From CAVRRZ01 sp963723745 (GTDB lineage Bacteria > Actinomycetota > Actinomycetes > Mycobacteriales > Geodermatophilaceae): a DNA stretch of 64,000 bases. A program made the translations under genes and the position numbers. The notes beneath the pieces were generated by a model that was not told the DNA's origin, ran no database searches, and saw only the letters and a list, made by a program, of their open reading frames with translations. The stretch is taken from assembly GCA_963723745.1 (NCBI GenBank), contig CAVRRZ010000001.1:248001-312000 (forward strand), written 5' to 3'. Shown piece by piece: positions 24,676-33,367 of this stretch (its first letter is position 1; each line of letters begins with the position of its first letter).

Positions 24676-24845
24676 GCTAGCACCCTCGGCCGCTATTGCG
24701 GTCGAACGGCTCCCGATCGTGCGGTGGGCCGATGGGGACCCTCGCGAGACCCCGTGGTGGAGGTGCCAGTTGCCGGCGCGGTAGGCGGCGGCGCCTGGGC
24801 CCGGCCGCCGGACTGCTGGACGCCTACCCCCCGCTGCTGCTATTC

Positions 24846-24861
24846 ATCGGTTATTGACGAT
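24846..24861. promoter_or_regulatory. Putative CmtR-type operator, copy 2
   Basis: ATCG-N8-CGAT with spacer GTTATTGA, 31 bases upstream of the methyltransferase start. Confidence 0.55.
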
Positions 24862-24892
24862 GCCGACGAGCCTAGGCGATGGAGTGGTCCGC

Positions 24893-25510
24893 ATGCTCAT
24901 GAATCGCGTGGAGACAATCCTCGTGAACAGCAGTGCCCGGCGGGCGCTGCAGCGGTGGTACGAGACCCCGGCCCTCCTGCGGCTGGGCGGGCAACTGGCG
25001 CCGGGGGCGCGAGCACTTGAGCTGGGCTGCGGCGCGGGCTACGGCACCGAGCTCATTCTCGCGCGGTTCGGTGCTGACCGTGTCGACGCAGTGGACCTAG
25101 ATCCGGAGATGGTCGACCGGGCGCGGCTCCGGCTGGCCCGGCACGGCGAGCGAGTCCGGCTCGCCACCGGGGATGTCACTGACTTGCGACGGGCGCTCGA
25201 CGCGGCCGACGGCTGCTACGACGCGGTGTTCGACTTCGGGATCCTGCACCACGTCGAGGACTGGCAGGCGGCAGTCGGCGACGTCGCGCGAGTGTTGCGA
25301 CCTGGAGGCCGCTTCTACTTCGACGAGGTCACCGCCGACGCGCTGGCCACCCGGGGTTATCGGTGGCTCTTCGACCACCCCACGCAGAACCGGTTCACCG
25401 CTGCCGGATTTGTCGCCGAGCTCGAGCGGCAGGGCCTTGTCGTCGGCCGACGATGGCGGACCCGGATCCGAGGTCACTATGTGCTCGGCGTGGCCGACCG
25501 GGTCGCCTGA
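24893..25510 (+). CDS. Class I SAM-dependent methyltransferase
   Basis: 205 residues from the ATG at 24893 (GGAGTGG upstream); an ATG at 24860 overlaps the operator and is less likely. Motif I ALELGCGAGYGTELI, acidic AVDLDPEMVDRA, motif II DAVFDFGILHHVEDW and motif III RVLRPGGRFYFDEV are all present. The C-terminus ends in a beta strand (RTRIRGHYVLGVAD). The operator-like site upstream and the linked PaaK-like, ArsR and hydrolase genes suggest a metal-responsive unit. The substrate is unknown. Confidence 0.85.
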   Translation: MLMNRVETILVNSSARRALQRWYETPALLRLGGQLAPGARALELGCGAGYGTELILARFGADRVDAVDLDPEMVDRARLRLARHGERVRLATGDVTDLRRALDAADGCYDAVFDFGILHHVEDWQAAVGDVARVLRPGGRFYFDEVTADALATRGYRWLFDHPTQNRFTAAGFVAELERQGLVVGRRWRTRIRGHYVLGVADRVA

Positions 25511-25585
25511 GGCGGCCATGCGTCCCCCGCTCCCCCGCGTCGCACCGCGGCCGGGAACACGTCGGCCGACCCGCACGTCCTGCCC

Positions 25586-27007
25586 GTGCTGCTGGACGCA
25601 CGGCGCACCTACCGCGAGGGGCTGGCGGCGGTCGCCGACCGCCAGCGCGCCCGGCTGGCCGATCTGGTCGCCTTCACCCGCACGCGGTCGCCCTACTACC
25701 GGCAGCTGTACGCCGGGCTGCCGGAACGCGTCGAGGACCCGTCGCTGCTGAGGGTGACGACCAAGCGTGACCTGATGACCCGGTTCGACGAGATCGTCAC
25801 CGACCATCGGGGGACCCGACAGGCGGTGGAGGCGTTCGTCGCCGACCCCACTCTGATCGGGCAGCCCTTCCTCAACGCCTACACCGTGGCGACAACGTCG
25901 GGCACCACGGGGATCCGCGGGATGTTCCTCATCGATCAGCGGGCCCTGGCCGTGGCCACCGCGATGGCCGGGCGGATGTTGGGGAGCTGGCTGCGACCAC
26001 GGGACGTGCTCCGCATCGTCGCCGGCCGCGGCCGGACGGCGATGGTGAGCGCGTCCGGCGGGCACTTCGCCTCGGCCGCCGCCGCGGCGCGGCTGCGCAG
26101 CACCAGGCGCGGCGCCCGGACGGTGCGGCTGTTCCCCGTGCAGACCCCTCTGACCGAGCTCGTCGCGGAGCTCAACGCCTTCCGCCCGGCTCTGCTGGCC
26201 CCCTACGCGACCACCGCCGCTCTGCTGGCGAGCGAACAGCAGGCGGGGCGGCTGCACATCGACCCGGTGCTGGTGACCCTGTCCGCCGAGGGGCTCGCCA
26301 CCGACGAGAGGCAGAGGATCGCCGACGCGTTCGGAGCGACCGTGGGCAACTCGTATGCCGCAACCGAGTGCCCGTTCCTCAGCTTCAGCTGTCGAGAGGG
26401 TTGGCTGCACGTCAACAGCGACTGGGCCATCCTCGAGCCAGTCGATGCCTATCACCGGCCGGTTCCGCCTGGGCAGCAGTCCCACATGGTGCTGCTGACC
26501 AACGTGGCCAACCGGGTGCAGCCGATCCTGCGCTACGACCTCGGCGACAGCGTGCTTGCCCGATCTGATCCCTGCGCGTGCGGCAATCCGCTGCCGGCGA
26601 TCCAAGTGCAGGGCCGCGCGGCCGACGTCCTCACCTTTCCGGATGCGCATGGCTCGTCGGTGACCATCACGCCGCTGACCCTGTCCGCCCTGCTCGACCG
26701 GACCCCGGCGTCGAGCTGGCCCAGATCGTGCAGAACGCTCCGAACAGGGCTGAGCGTGCGCCTCCGGCCGGCCGCCGGCGCCGACCGCGAACAGGTATGG
26801 CGCAGTTTCTCCACGGAGATCGACGCGCTGCTGCGCGCTCACGGGCTCGACGTCGCCCTGCACCTCGATGGGGCGCCGCCGCAGCCGTCGGCCGGCGGCA
26901 AGTACCGGCTGGTCCAGCCGCTCCGGCCGACCGGCATCACCGAGGGGGTGAGGCCGGCCGGCGCAGATTGCCGTGCTCCACGCGTGCGACCTATCATCGT
27001 CCCGTGA
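25586..27007 (+). CDS. Adenylate-forming enzyme, phenylacetate-CoA ligase (PaaK)-like
   Basis: 473 residues as read. The P-loop-like TVATTSGTTGIRGMF, GNSYAATECPFLSF and YDLGDSVLARS are PaaK-family motifs, and CACGNPLPAIQVQGRAADVL is its conserved Cys-containing C-terminal hinge. Residues ~373-390 are out of frame: another frame reads PGVELAQIVQNAPN, so two compensating indels near 26706 and 26750 are likely. The start GTG has no ribosome binding site. The final ~25 residues run past the expected end. The acid substrate is unknown. It follows the methyltransferase by 75 bases. Confidence 0.75.
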   Translation: MLLDARRTYREGLAAVADRQRARLADLVAFTRTRSPYYRQLYAGLPERVEDPSLLRVTTKRDLMTRFDEIVTDHRGTRQAVEAFVADPTLIGQPFLNAYTVATTSGTTGIRGMFLIDQRALAVATAMAGRMLGSWLRPRDVLRIVAGRGRTAMVSASGGHFASAAAAARLRSTRRGARTVRLFPVQTPLTELVAELNAFRPALLAPYATTAALLASEQQAGRLHIDPVLVTLSAEGLATDERQRIADAFGATVGNSYAATECPFLSFSCREGWLHVNSDWAILEPVDAYHRPVPPGQQSHMVLLTNVANRVQPILRYDLGDSVLARSDPCACGNPLPAIQVQGRAADVLTFPDAHGSSVTITPLTLSALLDRTPASSWPRSCRTLRTGLSVRLRPAAGADREQVWRSFSTEIDALLRAHGLDVALHLDGAPPQPSAGGKYRLVQPLRPTGITEGVRPAGADCRAPRVRPIIVP

Positions 27008-27011
27008 CGAT
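26996..27011. promoter_or_regulatory. Putative CmtR-type operator, copy 3 (autoregulatory)
   Basis: TCATCGTC-CCGT-GACGATGA, a perfect 8-4-8 inverted repeat that overlaps the start codon of the ArsR-type gene; its core is ATCG-N8-CGAT. Confidence 0.7.
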
Positions 27012-27405
27012 GAGAGCGCAGGTGCAGGGATCCGAGGAGACCGGCCCGGTGGTCAACGAGGCGCGGGCACTGTCTCCGGCCGCCTCGCTGTTCCACAGCC
27101 TCTCCGATCCGGCTCGGCTGGCGATCCTGCGCCACCTCGCCGCGGGCGAGCACCGGGTCGTGGATCTCACGGCGCACCTGGGTCTGGCCCAGTCGACGGT
27201 GTCTGCGCACCTTGCCTGCCTCCGCGACTGCGGGCTGGTGACGTCCCGGCCGCAGGGTCGCGCGTCGATGTTCTCCCTCGCGACCGAGCCGCACCTGATG
27301 GAGCTCCTCGGGGCGGCCGAGCGGCTTCTGGCCGAGACCGGCGACGCCGTGGATCTGTGTCCCACCTACGGCTCCGCCGCCCGGCGCCGGCGTCGCGCGG
27401 ACTGA
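27004..27405 (+). CDS. cmtR: ArsR/SmtB repressor, CmtR-like (Cd/Pb sensor)
   Basis: 133 residues from a GTG at 27004 (or the ATG at 27010). A winged helix (LFHSLSDPARLAILRHLA, then GLAQSTVSAHLACLRDCGLV) carries Cys72 and Cys76 in the recognition helix, and Cys119 lies in VDLCPTYG. This matches the Cys57/Cys61/Cys102 Cd-Pb site of Mycobacterium tuberculosis CmtR in spacing. Metal binding should release it from DNA. Its start overlaps one of four similar palindromes in the region. Confidence 0.85.
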   Translation: MTMRAQVQGSEETGPVVNEARALSPAASLFHSLSDPARLAILRHLAAGEHRVVDLTAHLGLAQSTVSAHLACLRDCGLVTSRPQGRASMFSLATEPHLMELLGAAERLLAETGDAVDLCPTYGSAARRRRRAD

Positions 27406-27509
27406 CCATGCGGCCCGTCGGCGCGTTGATCCGGACCGGGACGGGCCCGCCGGTCCCCGGGGTGAAGCGCCACGGCTACCCGTCCGCGAGCGCGGGGTAG
27501 GAGCCGCTC

Positions 27510-28292
27510 GTGCCGACACCCCCTTCGCTGCCTCGTGAGATGCTGCTTCGGTACACCGACGTGTCCGAGGGCCGCATCCGCACGCGGGTGCTCGGCCGCC
27601 GGCGCCCGGACGTCCCGCCGGTCGTTGTCGTGCAGGGCATGGCGGTGTCGGACTATCTGCTGCCGGCCTGTGCCGCCCTCGGCGAGTGGACCGAGGTGCA
27701 CTTGCTCGATCTGCCCGGATACGCCGGCAGCGGCGAGCCGACGCGCCACCTGGATGTCCGGGGCTATGGAGGAACGGTCGCGCACTGGCTGGAGGCTGCA
27801 GAGCTCGACCGAGCCGTGGTCGTGGGGCACTCGAGCGGCACCCAGGTGGCGGCGTGGGCTGGCGTGCTGTGCCCTCAGCGAGTGGCCGCCGTCGGGTTGG
27901 CGAGCCCGACCATCGACCCGATGGCACGGTCGCTGCCGAGGTTGCTGTTCCGCTGGCGCCTGGACGCCCGGGCGCCGTCACCTGGTTTGGAGGCCAACCA
28001 CCTCCCGGAGTGGAAGCGCGCGGGGCCGGGCGGGATCGGTCACCTGGTAAAGGTGCATCTCGCCGATCATCTCGAGGATCAGGCCGGGCGCCTGCCGATG
28101 CCGATGCTCGCCATCCGGGCCGCGGACGACCGGCTCAGCAGCGAGAGCTGGGTGCGCGACCTCGCCCGGCGAGCACCGGATGGCGACCACGTCAGCGTTC
28201 CCGGCGCACACGCCTTCGTCTGGCTCGATCCCTACGCGTGGTCGGAGCCGCTGCGTCGGCTCGCCGACCGAGCCGTCGCCGCGCTCCGATGA
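27510..28292 (+). CDS. Alpha/beta hydrolase
   Basis: 260 residues. Oxyanion region VVVVQGMAVSDYLL, nucleophile elbow VVVGHSSGTQVAAW (Ser), acid in IRAADDRLSSES and His in VPGAHAFVWLDP give a full catalytic triad. The fold matches esterase/haloalkane-type hydrolases of about 260 residues. There is no signal peptide, so it is cytoplasmic. It follows cmtR by 104 bases on the same strand. The substrate is unknown. Confidence 0.85.
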   Translation: MPTPPSLPREMLLRYTDVSEGRIRTRVLGRRRPDVPPVVVVQGMAVSDYLLPACAALGEWTEVHLLDLPGYAGSGEPTRHLDVRGYGGTVAHWLEAAELDRAVVVGHSSGTQVAAWAGVLCPQRVAAVGLASPTIDPMARSLPRLLFRWRLDARAPSPGLEANHLPEWKRAGPGGIGHLVKVHLADHLEDQAGRLPMPMLAIRAADDRLSSESWVRDLARRAPDGDHVSVPGAHAFVWLDPYAWSEPLRRLADRAVAALR

Positions 28293-28350
28293 TCGCGAGC
28301 GCCCAGCGAGAAAGAGCCGGCCTCCCCCGTGCCGGGCGCGGGGTCCTGGC

Positions 28351-29623
28351 GTGACGGGCCTGCCGCCGGGGAAGGCTGTCGCGTCCTTCGACTCGGCCAG
28401 CGCGCTGCTCGCCGCCCTGGCACGAGCCCTGAAGGAACAAGACTTCCCGCACCTGGGGCAGTCCCGGCGCAAGGTTCCCCTGGTCCGCGCCGGCGCCCGC
28501 CTTCCCCTCCCCCTGCGCCGCCGGGTGTACGCGAAGGCGAGCGGCCGGGAGGGTGTTCCGCCGGACTGGCTGGGCCGGGTCGACCTGGAGCGGGTCGCCG
28601 CCTGGATCACCGACCACTACCCGGCCCGGCGCTATCCGGCGGTGCTGCTCGGCTCGTCCAACGGCGCGCTGTCCCATCTCGCCGCCGCCGCAGGCCTGCC
28701 GTGGCTACCGCAGACCCTGCTCGTGCCGGTGCGCCGTCCCGGGGTGGACCCGCGCGACGCCGGCTCCGCCCTCGAGTTCGGTGCCCGGCACGCTCCGGCC
28801 CTGCTGGATCGCAATCCGACCATCGAGTTGCACCACATGCACGACCCGAACCAGGACGCGCTCAGCGCGTCCCAGATGGCGTACTTCCGCATCAAGTGGC
28901 ACACGCTGCCCGGGGCCTACGAGCGCTTCCTCGGCGACTGGCTCGAGCCCGGCGCGCCGGTCATCCTCGTGCGCGACCGGTCGTCGTGGCCGGTGACGCG
29001 CGTGGGACCGCGGCACGTGTTCCAGTACGGGGCGCACGGCGGCATGACAGCCGCGGAGTACGCGGCCGAACCCGGCGCCCCGCCCACCGACGAGGTCGCT
29101 GCGGAAGCCGAGTGGGGTTTCGCCGACGCGCTCGGGGACGACGTCCGCACCTGGGCGATCCGCACCGGGCACCCCGTGGTCGATGTGCGCTACGACCACC
29201 CGCAGGAGCCCGCGGCCGGAGTCGCTGACGCCTTCCGCGCATGGCTGCAGCAGCGCGGCGAGCCGGCGCAGCGGCTGCTGGTGAGTTCCTTCATCGTGCA
29301 CGATCCCTGGCGGACGATCACCACCGCGTCGGTACCGTTCTGGACGTTCTTCCCGGTGCGCCGGGCGGCGCAGGACCTCGCGAACTACCTCGACCGCGCA
29401 GCCTACGACGACGTCGACATTCTCCTGTTCAGCAACGGAGTCCCGTCCCGCGGCAGACTTCGCCGCCTTCGCACGCTACGGCCCCGCCCTCCGGTCACTG
29501 CCCCCGGCCACCGTCCCGTGGTCGCCGCTGAGCCTGGTCGACCTGCTGGCCGGCCTGGAAACCGCCCCTCGGATCTCGGTGACACGTCCGGATCGGAGCC
29601 CGCCTCCCGACTCGCAGGCGTGA
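28351..29623 (+). pseudogene. Hypothetical protein with hydrolase-like elbow, one frameshift
   Basis: Starts at a GTG (TGLPPGKAVASFDSA) and runs in one frame to about 29449 (LLFSNGVPSR), then continues in another frame as ADFAAFARYGPALRSL and LVDLLAGLETAPRISV to a stop at 29623. One extra base explains it. VLLGSSNGALSHLAAAAGL resembles a GxSxG nucleophile elbow. HHMHDPNQDALSASQMAYFR is distinctive. No family is recognised. About 423 residues if repaired, directly upstream of nadE. Confidence 0.6.
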
Positions 29624-29706
29624 AAACCCTCCACTCCGCCTGGACCGCCGGATGTGACCGCTGCTCCCATGTCGTATCGAGGAACGAGTCCCGAAAGGAT
29701 CACCGC

Positions 29707-30532
29707 ATGACGGATGGCGCGCGGGATGTGCAGCGACGCATTGGCCAGGAACTGGGTGTGCTTTCCGACTTCGACCCCGCCCATGAGGCGGACCACCGCA
29801 GCCAGTTCCTGGCAGACCTGCTGGTCGCGAGCGGCCTCCGCACGCTGGTGCTCGGCATCAGTGGGGGCGTGGATTCCGCAACCGTCGGCATGCTGTGCCG
29901 CCGCGCGGTGAGACGTCGCCCGCCGGGGTCTGCCGCACTGGTGGCGGTGCGCCTGCCCTACGGGCGGCAGCACGACGACGCCGACTGCGGACCAGTCCTC
30001 GACGCCATCGAGCCCGACCACCTGTTCACCGTGGACATCCGGCCGGCCAGCGATGCCGCCCTGGCCGGCTTGACCGCGGCGGGGCTCCGCTTTCCCTCCG
30101 CCGACAGAGCGGACCACGCCTGGGCAACATCAAGGCGCGCCAGCGCATGATCGCCCAGTACGCCATCGCCGCCGCGCTCGACGGATTGGTGATCGGCACG
30201 GACCACGCCGCCGAAGCCGTCACCGGGTTTTCACCAAGTTCGGCGACGGAGGCGTCGACGCCAACCCGCTCGCCGGGCTGACCAAGCGCCGGGTGCGCCG
30301 ACTCGCCCAACACCTGGGCGTGCCCGAACGCATCGTCACCAAGACGCCAACCGCGGACCTCGAGTCCCTGCGCCCACAGCTTCCGGACGAGGAAGTCCTC
30401 GGCCTCCGCTACGACGAGATCGACGACTTCCTCGAAGGCCGTCCCGTCCGCCCCGAGACCCGGGCCGAGCTCATCCACCGGTACACCGCCACGGCGCACA
30501 AGCGCACCGGGCCGATCACACCCCCGCGCTGA
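29707..30532 (+). pseudogene. nadE: NAD+ synthetase NadE, two frameshifts
   Basis: Frame one has the PP-loop LGISGGVDSATVG; frame two has GNIKARQRMIAQYAIAAALD and GTDHAAEAVTG; frame three has the P-loop-linked FGDGGVDANPLAGLTKR and TPTADLESLRPQLPDEE. Single missing bases near 30120 and 30228 (a T-run) would give a 274-residue ammonia-dependent NadE of the E. coli type, which makes NAD+ from nicotinate adenine dinucleotide. NadE is normally essential, so another copy elsewhere or sequencing error is expected. Confidence 0.85.
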
Positions 30533-30548
30533 CGCGCCGAGTCAGCGC

Positions 30549-30835
30549 GTCACGGTGCCTCTCGACCGGAGGGGGAAGCCGAATCCGCGGGAGGCGGCGA
30601 CTCGGCGGTGTCCGAGCGGGCGAGCCGCTTCTGCGCCGCGTCACCGCGCCAGGCGGTCACGGCGAACAGCAGAGCGCCGGTGACGATCGCGGTGTCGGCG
30701 AGGTTGACGTCGGCCACCAACCCGTGTGCAGGTAGTCGGTGACCACACCGTCCGCGGCGCGGTCGGCGAGGTTGGCCACCGCGCCCCCCAGGATGAGGAC
30801 CAGCGCGGCGAGCTCGGCCCGGCCGCCGTGACGTG
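30549..30835 (-). pseudogene. lspA: Signal peptidase II (LspA/PbrC-like) C-terminal fragment
   Basis: Encodes LAALVLILGGAVANLADRA and DGVVTDYLHTGWWP, the conserved second catalytic-Asp region of LspA, then shifts frame near 30715 to NLADTAIVTGALLFAVTAW with a Ser/Pro-rich tail. The N-terminal half, including the first catalytic Asp region, is absent. LspA copies (PbrC) occur in lead-resistance operons, which suits the CmtR/CadD context. Confidence 0.75.
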
Positions 30836-30870
30836 CCGTGCCGTGCCGTGCCGTGCCGTGCCGTGCCGTG
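30836..30870. repeat. Seven tandem CCGTG repeats
   Basis: Exactly seven CCGTG units in a row. They sit at the junction between the LspA and ArsR fragments. Because the unit is five bases, any change in copy number shifts the frame. Confidence 0.85.
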
Positions 30871-31035
30871 CGCCAGGCGATCACCTGGGCGACCGCGTTG
30901 CCGGTGGCGCCGAGCAGCGTTTCGGCCGCGGCGAGTCGCCGCAGGAAGGCGAGGCGGGCGGAGTCATCCAGGCCGCGGAAAAGCGCCGCAGCCGGCGCAA
31001 GCGGTGATCGGCACGGGCCGTCCGACAGCCCTCCT
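30871..31035 (-). pseudogene. Second ArsR/CmtR-type gene, internal deletion
   Basis: Encodes LAPAAALFRGLDDSARLAFL then RRLAAAE, closely matching the N-terminal helices of the intact cmtR (LSPAASLFHSLSDPARLAIL). It skips the whole HTH and resumes at a C-terminal piece (TLLGATGNAV, compare LLAETGDAV). It is then fused to the LspA fragment. Its upstream palindrome at 31039-31054 is retained. Confidence 0.7.
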
Positions 31036-31038
31036 ATG

Positions 31039-31054
31039 ATCGCTACCTGACGAT
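31039..31054. promoter_or_regulatory. Putative CmtR-type operator, copy 4
   Basis: ATCG-N8-CGAT with spacer CTACCTGA, between the divergent ArsR remnant and the copper-binding protein gene. Confidence 0.55.
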
Positions 31055-31113
31055 GATAACGCGCCTTCCGGTGGTGTCTGCCGCCCGCGTCGGCGTTGAG
31101 AGGAGCGACCGTC

Positions 31114-31519
31114 ATGAGCATTGCCGGCCAGATGCTGGAGGCCTACCCGAAGGATCTCGGCGGGGTCGACCGCCAGAGGCTGCAGGAATGCATCGACGCG
31201 TGCTTCGAGTGCACCCAGGCCTGCGCGGTCTCCGCCGACGCCTGCCTCAGCGAGGACATGGTGGCCGAGCTGACCACGTGCATCCGGACGAACCTCGACT
31301 GCGCCGACGTCTGCGACACCACGGGCCGGGTGCCGTCCCGGCACACCGGTTACGACGCCAACCTCACCCGCGCCGTCCTGGAGGCCTGCGCCGCCGCCTG
31401 CAAGGCCTGCGGCGACGAGTGCGCCCGGCACGCCGAGATGCACGGAGCACTGCCGGGTGTGCGCCGAGTCGTGGCGCTGCGAAGCGGCCTGTCGGGAGCT
31501 GCTCAGCTCCCCCGGCTGA
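31114..31519 (+). pseudogene. Four-helix-bundle copper-binding protein (Csp/DUF326-like), frameshifted
   Basis: Starts at the ATG at 31114 (GAGAGGAGCG upstream). Cys-rich helices are typical of the copper-storage Csp and DUF326 family: CIDACFECTQACAVSADAC, then CIRTNLDCADVCDTTGR and ACAAACKACGDECARHAEMH. One extra base near 31443 throws the last helix (CRVCAESWRCEAACRELL) out of frame, so the read-through tail is unrelated. These proteins bind many Cu(I) ions through Cys thiolates. If the frameshift is real, the fourth helix is lost. Confidence 0.8.
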
Positions 31520-31590
31520 CCAGGCCACGCGGCTCGCCCTGCATGCCGGTCGGCGCGTTCCTCGGTACTCGTCTGCCGGTCACCGCGTGC

Positions 31591-32463
31591 TCAGTTCTCG
31601 AGCAGGACGTCGAAGCTGCCGCCACCGTCCAGGGACTCGAGGAGCGCATCTGTCGTGACGACGACGACTCGAGTTCCCGCATCCGTGACACTGACGTGGA
31701 CCGCCTGCGGCGCCGAGCCCAGCTGCGGCCCCTCCTGCCAACTCATGCCACTGTCCGCGCTCATCCAGACCCGGCCGGCCGGGTCGACTCCCGCGACGGT
31801 CGACCCGTCCGGGGCCCAGTCCACCACTTGGAGAAGCGGTGCGCCGTCGACTTCCGACCACGAACTACCGGCGTCGGAGGACCGCAGCAGTCCCTGCTGC
31901 GTGGTAGCCAGAGCTTGCTGGCCGTCCGGGGATGCGGCCAGCGCGGCAGGCTCGGACGGGATCGCCACCTCCACCCATTCCTCGCCGCTCGTGCTCCGCC
32001 AGAGCGCACCGTCGTAGGCGAGGACACCTGCCTGGCTCACGGTGAGGGCGTGGAAGTCGGACTCCCCCTGACGGGAAACCGGTCGCCAGGTCCTGCCACC
32101 GTCGGTCGTCTCGATCAGCCCGGCCGGCTCGGGGAGGTCCACCCCGGAGCCGGGGTGCCCGGACGCGAGGTACCTGCCGGGCCCGGCGACGGCGAAGCCC
32201 ATGAGGTCGATGACCGGGCCCACCCGGGTCGAATTCCCGTCCTCCTCCACTTGGAAGAGGCCGTCGTGCGTCGCCAGGAGAAGCGTCCCGTCACCGGGGT
32301 CGATCCCGACGCCGTGGATGTGGGCGGACGGCAGGGCTCCGGCCGGCGCCACGTCCGCCGCCCCCGCAGGGGTACCGGAGTCCGTGGAGCTACATCCGGC
32401 GAGCACTCCGGCAGCGGCCAGGCAGGAGAGCACCCGTGAGGGCCGACGTGAGCGGTGGCGCAT
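31591..32463 (-). CDS. Lipoprotein with BNR/sialidase-like beta-propeller
   Basis: 290 residues from an ATG at 32463. The signal peptide ends in the lipobox VLAGC. The body contains repeated Asp-box type units (IETTDGGRTWRPVS, LRSSDAGSSWSEVD, WMSADSGMSWQEGP, ESLDGGGSFDV) and the start SAHIHGVGIDPGDGTLLLAT, the signature of the small actinomycete propellers often found in copper clusters. It is presumably surface exposed and may bind a ligand or metal; no enzymatic residues are evident. A paralogue lies at 39740-40702. Confidence 0.8.
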   Translation of the reverse strand: MRHRSRRPSRVLSCLAAAGVLAGCSSTDSGTPAGAADVAPAGALPSAHIHGVGIDPGDGTLLLATHDGLFQVEEDGNSTRVGPVIDLMGFAVAGPGRYLASGHPGSGVDLPEPAGLIETTDGGRTWRPVSRQGESDFHALTVSQAGVLAYDGALWRSTSGEEWVEVAIPSEPAALAASPDGQQALATTQQGLLRSSDAGSSWSEVDGAPLLQVVDWAPDGSTVAGVDPAGRVWMSADSGMSWQEGPQLGSAPQAVHVSVTDAGTRVVVVTTDALLESLDGGGSFDVLLEN

Positions 32464-32675
32464 CGGTGAGCGGCTGTCAGGCACAGGTGTGAACTCCCAG
32501 TCAGTGGCAGGTCGCCACGATCGACGCCAGATCATCAATTCATCCTGCGGCGGGTATGGCGAACAACGAGCCGCGCCCATGGCACCACACCCCCCGCACC
32601 CGCCAAGGCCGATACCGAGCAGGGCGGCTGGGTGGCGCGGCAGACTGCGTCTACAGCGCCACCCAGCCCGGTTCC

Positions 32676-33281
32676 TCAGCCGCCGAGTTCGGTGAGCAAC
32701 GTCTCCATCTCGTCGATCTCGGCGTTCTGCGACTCGACGATCTGCTCGGCGAGGGCGATGGCGTCGGCATTCTGACCGTCAGCGATCTCGGTCTCCGCCA
32801 TGTCGACCGCGCCGCGGTGGTGCTCGGTCATCATCTCCAGCCACATGCGGTCGAACTCGGCGCCCGAGGCCGCCTCGAGACCCGACATGTCCATGTTCAT
32901 GCCGCCCATGCCGCCGTCCATGTCCATCCCCTCGGACTTCTCGGCGGAGGTCGGCTGACCCCAGTCCTCGAGCCAGCCGGTCATCGTCTGGATCTCGGGA
33001 TCCTGGGCGGCCTCGATCCGGTCGGCCAGGTCCAGCACCCGGGGGTCCTGGGCGCGGCCATCAGCCATCTGGGCCATCTCGAGCGCCCCTTCGTGGTGGA
33101 CGATCATCCCCTGAGCGAAGGTCACATCGGCCTCGTTGAACTCCGCCGACTGGCTGGCCGAGCTTCCGGCGTCCGCATCATTCATGTCCATCGAGCTGCC
33201 TCCGGAGCAGCCGGTCAGGACGACGGCACCGGCGATGAGTCCGCCGGCGAGGCGGAGGATTCGAGCGTTTGTGTTGGTCAT
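32676..33281 (-). CDS. DUF305 lipoprotein (metal-binding type)
   Basis: 201 residues from the ATG at 33281 (CAGGAGACC upstream). Lipobox VLTGC. Two DUF305 motifs: FAQGMIVHHEGALEMAQMA and MWLEMMTEHHRGAVDMAETE, each with the paired His and Met-rich surroundings. A Met/Gly/Asp-rich linker (MDMDGGMGGMNMDMSG) between them is a likely copper-binding segment. DUF305 proteins of the CopM type bind periplasmic copper. Confidence 0.9.
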   Translation of the reverse strand: MTNTNARILRLAGGLIAGAVVLTGCSGGSSMDMNDADAGSSASQSAEFNEADVTFAQGMIVHHEGALEMAQMADGRAQDPRVLDLADRIEAAQDPEIQTMTGWLEDWGQPTSAEKSEGMDMDGGMGGMNMDMSGLEAASGAEFDRMWLEMMTEHHRGAVDMAETEIADGQNADAIALAEQIVESQNAEIDEMETLLTELGG

Positions 33282-33367
33282 TGCAGGTCTCCTGTCGGGA
33301 AGGGCTTCTGTGGGCGTGCCGTCTGACCCCAGCCAGCGCAGGAGCTGATGGGGTCGGAGCGGTCGGC

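Noticed and set aside
30836..30870. CRISPR-like or minisatellite array
   Set aside because: The unit is only five bases with no spacers; it is a simple tandem repeat.
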